A stretch of DNA of 64,000 nt from Nothopassalora personata. Lineage: Eukaryota; Ascomycota; Dothideomycetes; Mycosphaerellales; Mycosphaerellaceae. The DNA lies in NCBI GenBank assembly GCA_033816765.1, contig CM066287.1, positions 62,001-126,000 of the forward strand. The letters are read 5' to 3'. The notes under the pieces are model-generated. The model ran no database searches. It was given only the letters and a program-made list of their open reading frames with translations, and was not told the DNA's origin. The translations under genes and the position numbers were made by a program. Shown piece by piece: positions 59,820 to 64,000 of the stretch (the first letter of the stretch is position 1; every line of letters starts with the position of its first letter).

Positions 59820-62500
59820 GGATTTTTTCGACTTCGAATTCGTTTTCTACTTCTAGCTCGAAATAGAAGCTTTCCTAGTAGGGTGTTTCGGCGTCTACGG
59901 GTTCTAATTTAGAGATGTAGAAGACTAGGTGGATTTTTACGTTAGGTAGTAGCCGTAGACGGTAGTTAACTAGTCCTATAACTTTATTGATGAAAAATAG
60001 TCCGAACTTAACGTAATCTAGTTTCTTAGTCTATCTTCTTATTCTTAAGTTTTTTATAAGGAGATAGACCTTATCCCCCTCTTTTAGTAGAGGTGCTATT
60101 TTTCTTATGTCCTGCCGTTATTAAGACAGTTTTTATTATACATCTTTAATCGCCTTACGTGTTTCTTTATACACTTCCTTAAGAGTATCCGTCGTTACGA
60201 TTACTCTTTCGGCTTATAGGTGAGATCTAGGTGTTCTAAATAGGTTAGGATCTTTACTAAAGTTCGTATAGAATAGTGTCGTTAAAGTTGTCTCTGATTT
60301 GTAGTTATTTAGTGCAATCTACGCTATTAGCAGTAATAAAACCTAGTTGTCTTATACGTAGTTTATATAGTGTCGTAGGTATTGTTCTAGCGTTTAATTT
60401 ATCCTTTTAGTTTATCCGTCTATCTCCGGATAATATACTATTAATAGCTTATGTTTAATTCCGATCGTTTCTATAAGCGTCTTCTAGTAGTTCGATATAA
60501 ATAGCTTATCTCTGTCCGTTATAAACGCTGAAGGGAATTCGTGGTACCGGATAAGTCTATCTAGTACGAGGTATCCGAGCTGCTCTATATTGTATGTCTC
60601 TAATGTAGGAATAAAGTGTGCGTATTTCGTAAGTCTATTAACTATAACTAGTATTATGTCGTATAGTTGTTTCGTAACTTAGTCTCTTAACGGTAGGAGT
60701 TTCGTAATAAAGTCTATTATAACTTCGTCCTATAGTTTCGTCGGTAGTGTCCTAAACTGTAGGTAACCGTATTTTACATGTCTCGTAGCCTTCTTTCGTT
60801 AGTAGTGTACGTATTGTTTAATGTAGCGTAACACCTTAGGTCTTATTTATAGGAATAAGAAGCTACGTTATATTAGGTCTATTATCTTTAAAGTTCTAGG
60901 GTGTCTATATGTTAGTCCGTCGTGATGTTATCGTATATATTCTTCTTCTCAATCCTTTAGTACTTAGTATTTTCCTTACGATATAGGGAATTGTTCGTCC
61001 TTATTGCCTAATATCCGTACGATATTATTAAATTCTCTAGTGTTAGTACTAAGACTTCCGCCGGGGTTCGTTTTTAGTACTTTATGTTACACTAGTTCTT
61101 TTCCTTCTATATAGTCGCTTCTTTAGCTTAGCGCGTCGGCGCGGCTATTCTCTCGTCCTAGAGTATATTTAATTTCGAACTTATACTACCCTAGTAGCTC
61201 CGACTAGCGGGCTTGCCTTTAGGTAAGTTCTTTTATCGTCGTAAAGTACGTAAGATTCTTATAGTTAGAAAGAATCGTTAACTTCGGTAGGCCCTCGACG
61301 TATACTCTCTAATGTTATATAGCGGTAATAATAGCTAGAAGCTCTTTATTATAGATGTCGTAGTTCTGTTCCGCTATAGTCATTTTCCAGGAGTAATAGG
61401 CTACTAGGTGTCTCTACCTATCGTGTGTCTATATTAAACACGCGCCTATTACTATATTAGACGTATCGGTCTCGATATAGACTTCCTTACTACTATTAAA
61501 TAGTCGAAGCGTAGGGGCTAAAGCGCATTGTTTCTTAAGTTTCTTAAACGCTTTAATCTGTTCTTTTCCCTATTTCTAGGTAACGTCTTTTCTCGTAAGT
61601 ATCGTTATTAGTACTACTGTCTTTACGTAGTCCTTAATGAATTTCCGGTTGTAGTTCGCTAGTCTAAGGAATAATTGTACGTCCTTAACTGTTTTTAGTT
61701 CTAGCTATTCTCTAATTACCTATATTTTCGTAGGGTCGATCGTTCTCCCTATAGTACTAATAATAAAGCCTAAGAATTTAACTTCTTTCTTATAGAATTC
61801 GCATTTCTCGGGTACTGTCTTAAATCCTAAACGCGTAAGTCGTTCGAAAACGTCCTAGACTTGTTTTATATAATTCTAAAGGGATCCTTTTGTGTAGACT
61901 AATATGTCGTCTATATAAGCGATAACGCATACATCGAGTAGGTCTCTAAGTGTCTCGTTAATAAGGTCCTAATAGGACACGGGTACGTTAGTTAATCCTA
62001 TTAGTATAACTAAGAATTCGTAAAGTCCGTATCTTATTCTAAAAGCAGTTTTCTATTCTTCTCCTTCCGCTATCCGTATAGCGTAGAAGGCATCTCGTAG
62101 GTTAATCTTCGTGTACTAGTCTAATCCGGTTAATCTATCTTATGCTTCTTCGATGTTAGGTAGCGGGTATCGGTTCTTAACCGTAATCTCGTTTAACTTC
62201 CTATAGTCTTATACGAGTCGTAACTTCCCGTTTACTTTTAGAACGAACATATATAGAGTTCCTACACTTAAGGTAGATTTTCTTATCTATCCTTTAGCTA
62301 GCTTCTCCTTTAGCTATTCTCGTAGGGTCTATAGCTCTTTCTTAGACATTTAATATAGGGGTCCCTATAGAGGCTCTTTCCCTAGCTAAATGTTTATCTT
62401 ATAATCCTATAGTTAGTGCTTAGGTAAGGCATCCTTCCCTCTTTCCTCTTTAAAGAGTCGCGACTACTTACGATACTCCTTAGGAATACTTAACTCTAAG
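59820..62500 (-). pseudogene. pol of chromovirus F
   Basis: Minus-strand remains: reverse transcriptase (about 61700-62330, with A-Y-I-D-D-I-L-V-Y at about 61900-61930), RNase H (about 61150-61560), integrase (about 60100-60900) and a C-terminal chromodomain (about 59820-59900, E-V-E-K-I-L-D-K-K-G). Many TAG stops. The integrase-chromodomain order marks it as a chromovirus, in a family different from A, B and D. Confidence 0.8.
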
Positions 62501-62835
62501 ATGTTAGTATCCTTCGATAGTACGTTACTTCTATTACTACTAGTAACTTCGTAACCCGGCGGCCCTACGCTAGTGTCTATCCCGGTCGAAGGTAGTTCTT
62601 CTACCCTTCTAGTCGGCGTAAGCTATATCTCGTTTAGCTATTTCCTTACCTTATCTACTAGTAAACGCTACTACTACGTAGGCTAAATATCGATAACGTA
62701 GTCGCATTCCCTAAATGTAAGTACTCCTCTTCTCTAGTCGATAACTAGATTATGCTTTCTTAACTAAGGCATACCTAGTACGATGTTATAACTAGCTATA
62801 CTAGTAATATCTAAGATAATTTCCTTATAGTACCT

Positions 62836-63045
62836 TTAGATAGTAAGTAGTAGCGGTATCGTCTCGCGCTCTACACTAGGTAAGGATAATCCGTCTACCG
62901 CGATTAATTTATAACCCTCTTTCTTCTTATAGGTAGCGATCCTATGTCTAGTAACAAATAATTCGGAGGTAAAGTTCCCGCTTACTCCGGAATCTATTAT
63001 AGCATCTATCTTATGCCCGTTAACGATAATCTTAGTTCGAAACAC
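62836..63045 (-). pseudogene. protease segment of chromovirus F
   Basis: A 69-codon open stretch with A-I-I-D-S-G-V-S-G-N-F, a retropepsin active site D-S-G, then I-A-V-D-G. It lies between the RT and gag remains. Confidence 0.75.
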
Positions 63046-63059
63046 TATTATCGTTAGTA

Positions 63060-64000
63060 ATGCTTAAGCCTTTTCTATGTTATATAACTCCCTTTAGTCG
63101 CTTATTCCTAGGGAGTTAATCCTTTTCCCTATTCGTACGTAGAACGTCGTGCTTCGTATCTCGAGGCCTCCGCTTAGACCTAGCGCGAGCCTTTCTATAT
63201 CCGTACTAACATTTAGTAACGTTCCTAGATCTTCTACGTTTCTAAGTAGAGTACGCGTACGTATTATACTACGTTACGTAATTTATTCGATGTAAATGTT
63301 CCTAACGGTATAAGGTATCCGGTTCCTATTATTCGGCTCCCTATCGGTAGTCGTTCTATAATAGCGGTTACTAGATTCTCGGTTGTTTCTATAAGTAGGT
63401 ATCCCTAGGCTATACCTCGTAGGGTATCGAGTGTCTTATTAAACTTAATAGAGTGTAGTATTCTTCGTCCGCCTATCTTAGGTGGGAATTCTTCGTGCCT
63501 TCTTTATAGGTGTACGATTATGTTATATAATTTCTTAGGTGTATTAATCGTAAAGGTTAGTTATTTATTATTATCGTTAGTGTCGCTCTCTTCTCCTTCG
63601 GAGGAATCTTCTTCGCTTAATTCTTCCGGATTCTAATCTTCCTCGATAGTATCTAGCCCGGTAGTTTCTTAACTTTCTTCCTATAGTTCCGGTAACTACG
63701 ATCTGTTCTATCCTAGGTCTTAATTTTCTTTATTTCTATCGTCGAAGTAGGATTCGTCGATGTCTACTTCTCGGAGCGTAGCGTTTTACCTATACGTCGC
63801 TCCTAGGGTTCCTCTTAGTTACTAAGGCTAATACCCTACGCCTAATTTTACGGCGTAGTAAACTTAGTACGAGTCTTAGTAATAGAATCGCTAATAAAGG
63901 CTTCTATAACTATTTCGAGACTTAGATTCGATCTCGTAGTTAACTCTTCGTGCTATTATATTAAATTATTATAGTTAGTTCTTCGCATTAAATAGAATAA
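63060..64000 (-). pseudogene. gag remains of chromovirus F, cut by the window end
   Basis: Minus-strand sequence with acidic and basic stretches but many stops. Assigned by position next to the protease only. Confidence 0.5.

Larger units (their letters stand above)
58524..64000 (-). mobile_element. chromovirus F, RIP-mutated, continuing past the window end
   Basis: A 404-bp 3' LTR (58524-58927) is next to a minus-strand polypurine tract (AAAAAGGGGATAG). It is followed, right to left in the element's sense, by pol and gag remains up to 64000. It inserted into or replaced the 3' end of chromovirus D. Confidence 0.85.

Overview
The window looks like nuclear DNA of a filamentous ascomycete (Pezizomycotina; a Dothideomycete is plausible but not shown). 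Genes have short introns of about 50-140 nt with GTRNGY donors and CTRAC-like branch points. The families are typical of these fungi: DUF3431, HET, DHA1-type MFS and a pisatin-demethylase-like P450. The repeats carry heavy C-to-T change at CpA on both strands, the mark of repeat-induced point mutation (RIP).

Positions 1 to about 25,590 are a gene region. In order: three tandem small paralogues sharing an H-D-F motif; an old reading frame broken by a 670-bp inverted-repeat element; a DUF3431 protein; a small conserved protein with a homopolymer frameshift; the divergent ribosome-biogenesis pair DBP8 and KRI1; a 3-kb stretch with no convincing gene; a tRNA-like sequence; nicotinate phosphoribosyltransferase; an Mpv17/PMP22 membrane protein; a BolA protein facing a conserved acidic nuclear-type protein; a second tRNA-like sequence; a HET-domain fragment abutting a 3'-truncated MFS transporter; and a four-exon cytochrome P450.

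Positions 25,591 to 64,000 are almost entirely retrotransposon. Old RIP-mutated elements (an LTR relic; Ty3/gypsy chromovirus copies here called A, B, D and F; an old copy of family C) are nested in one another. Two unmutated, recent insertions sit among them: an 11.6-kb Ty3/gypsy element C (gag, pol and a large extra ORF) and a 1.2-kb non-autonomous LTR element of TRIM type.

The most unusual result is in chromoviruses A and B. Between pol and the 3' LTR, each carries on the opposite strand the remains of a four-exon gene. Its splice sites, exon phases and protein sequence agree between the two diverged copies. Chromovirus F has a third antisense frame in the same place, with a Cys cluster followed by a coiled coil. 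Other findings are self-priming signals with compensating base changes between elements, a textbook -1 frameshift signal joining gag and pol of element C, and a repeated long palindrome plus CACGTG box shared by the LTRs of C and the region upstream of its third ORF.
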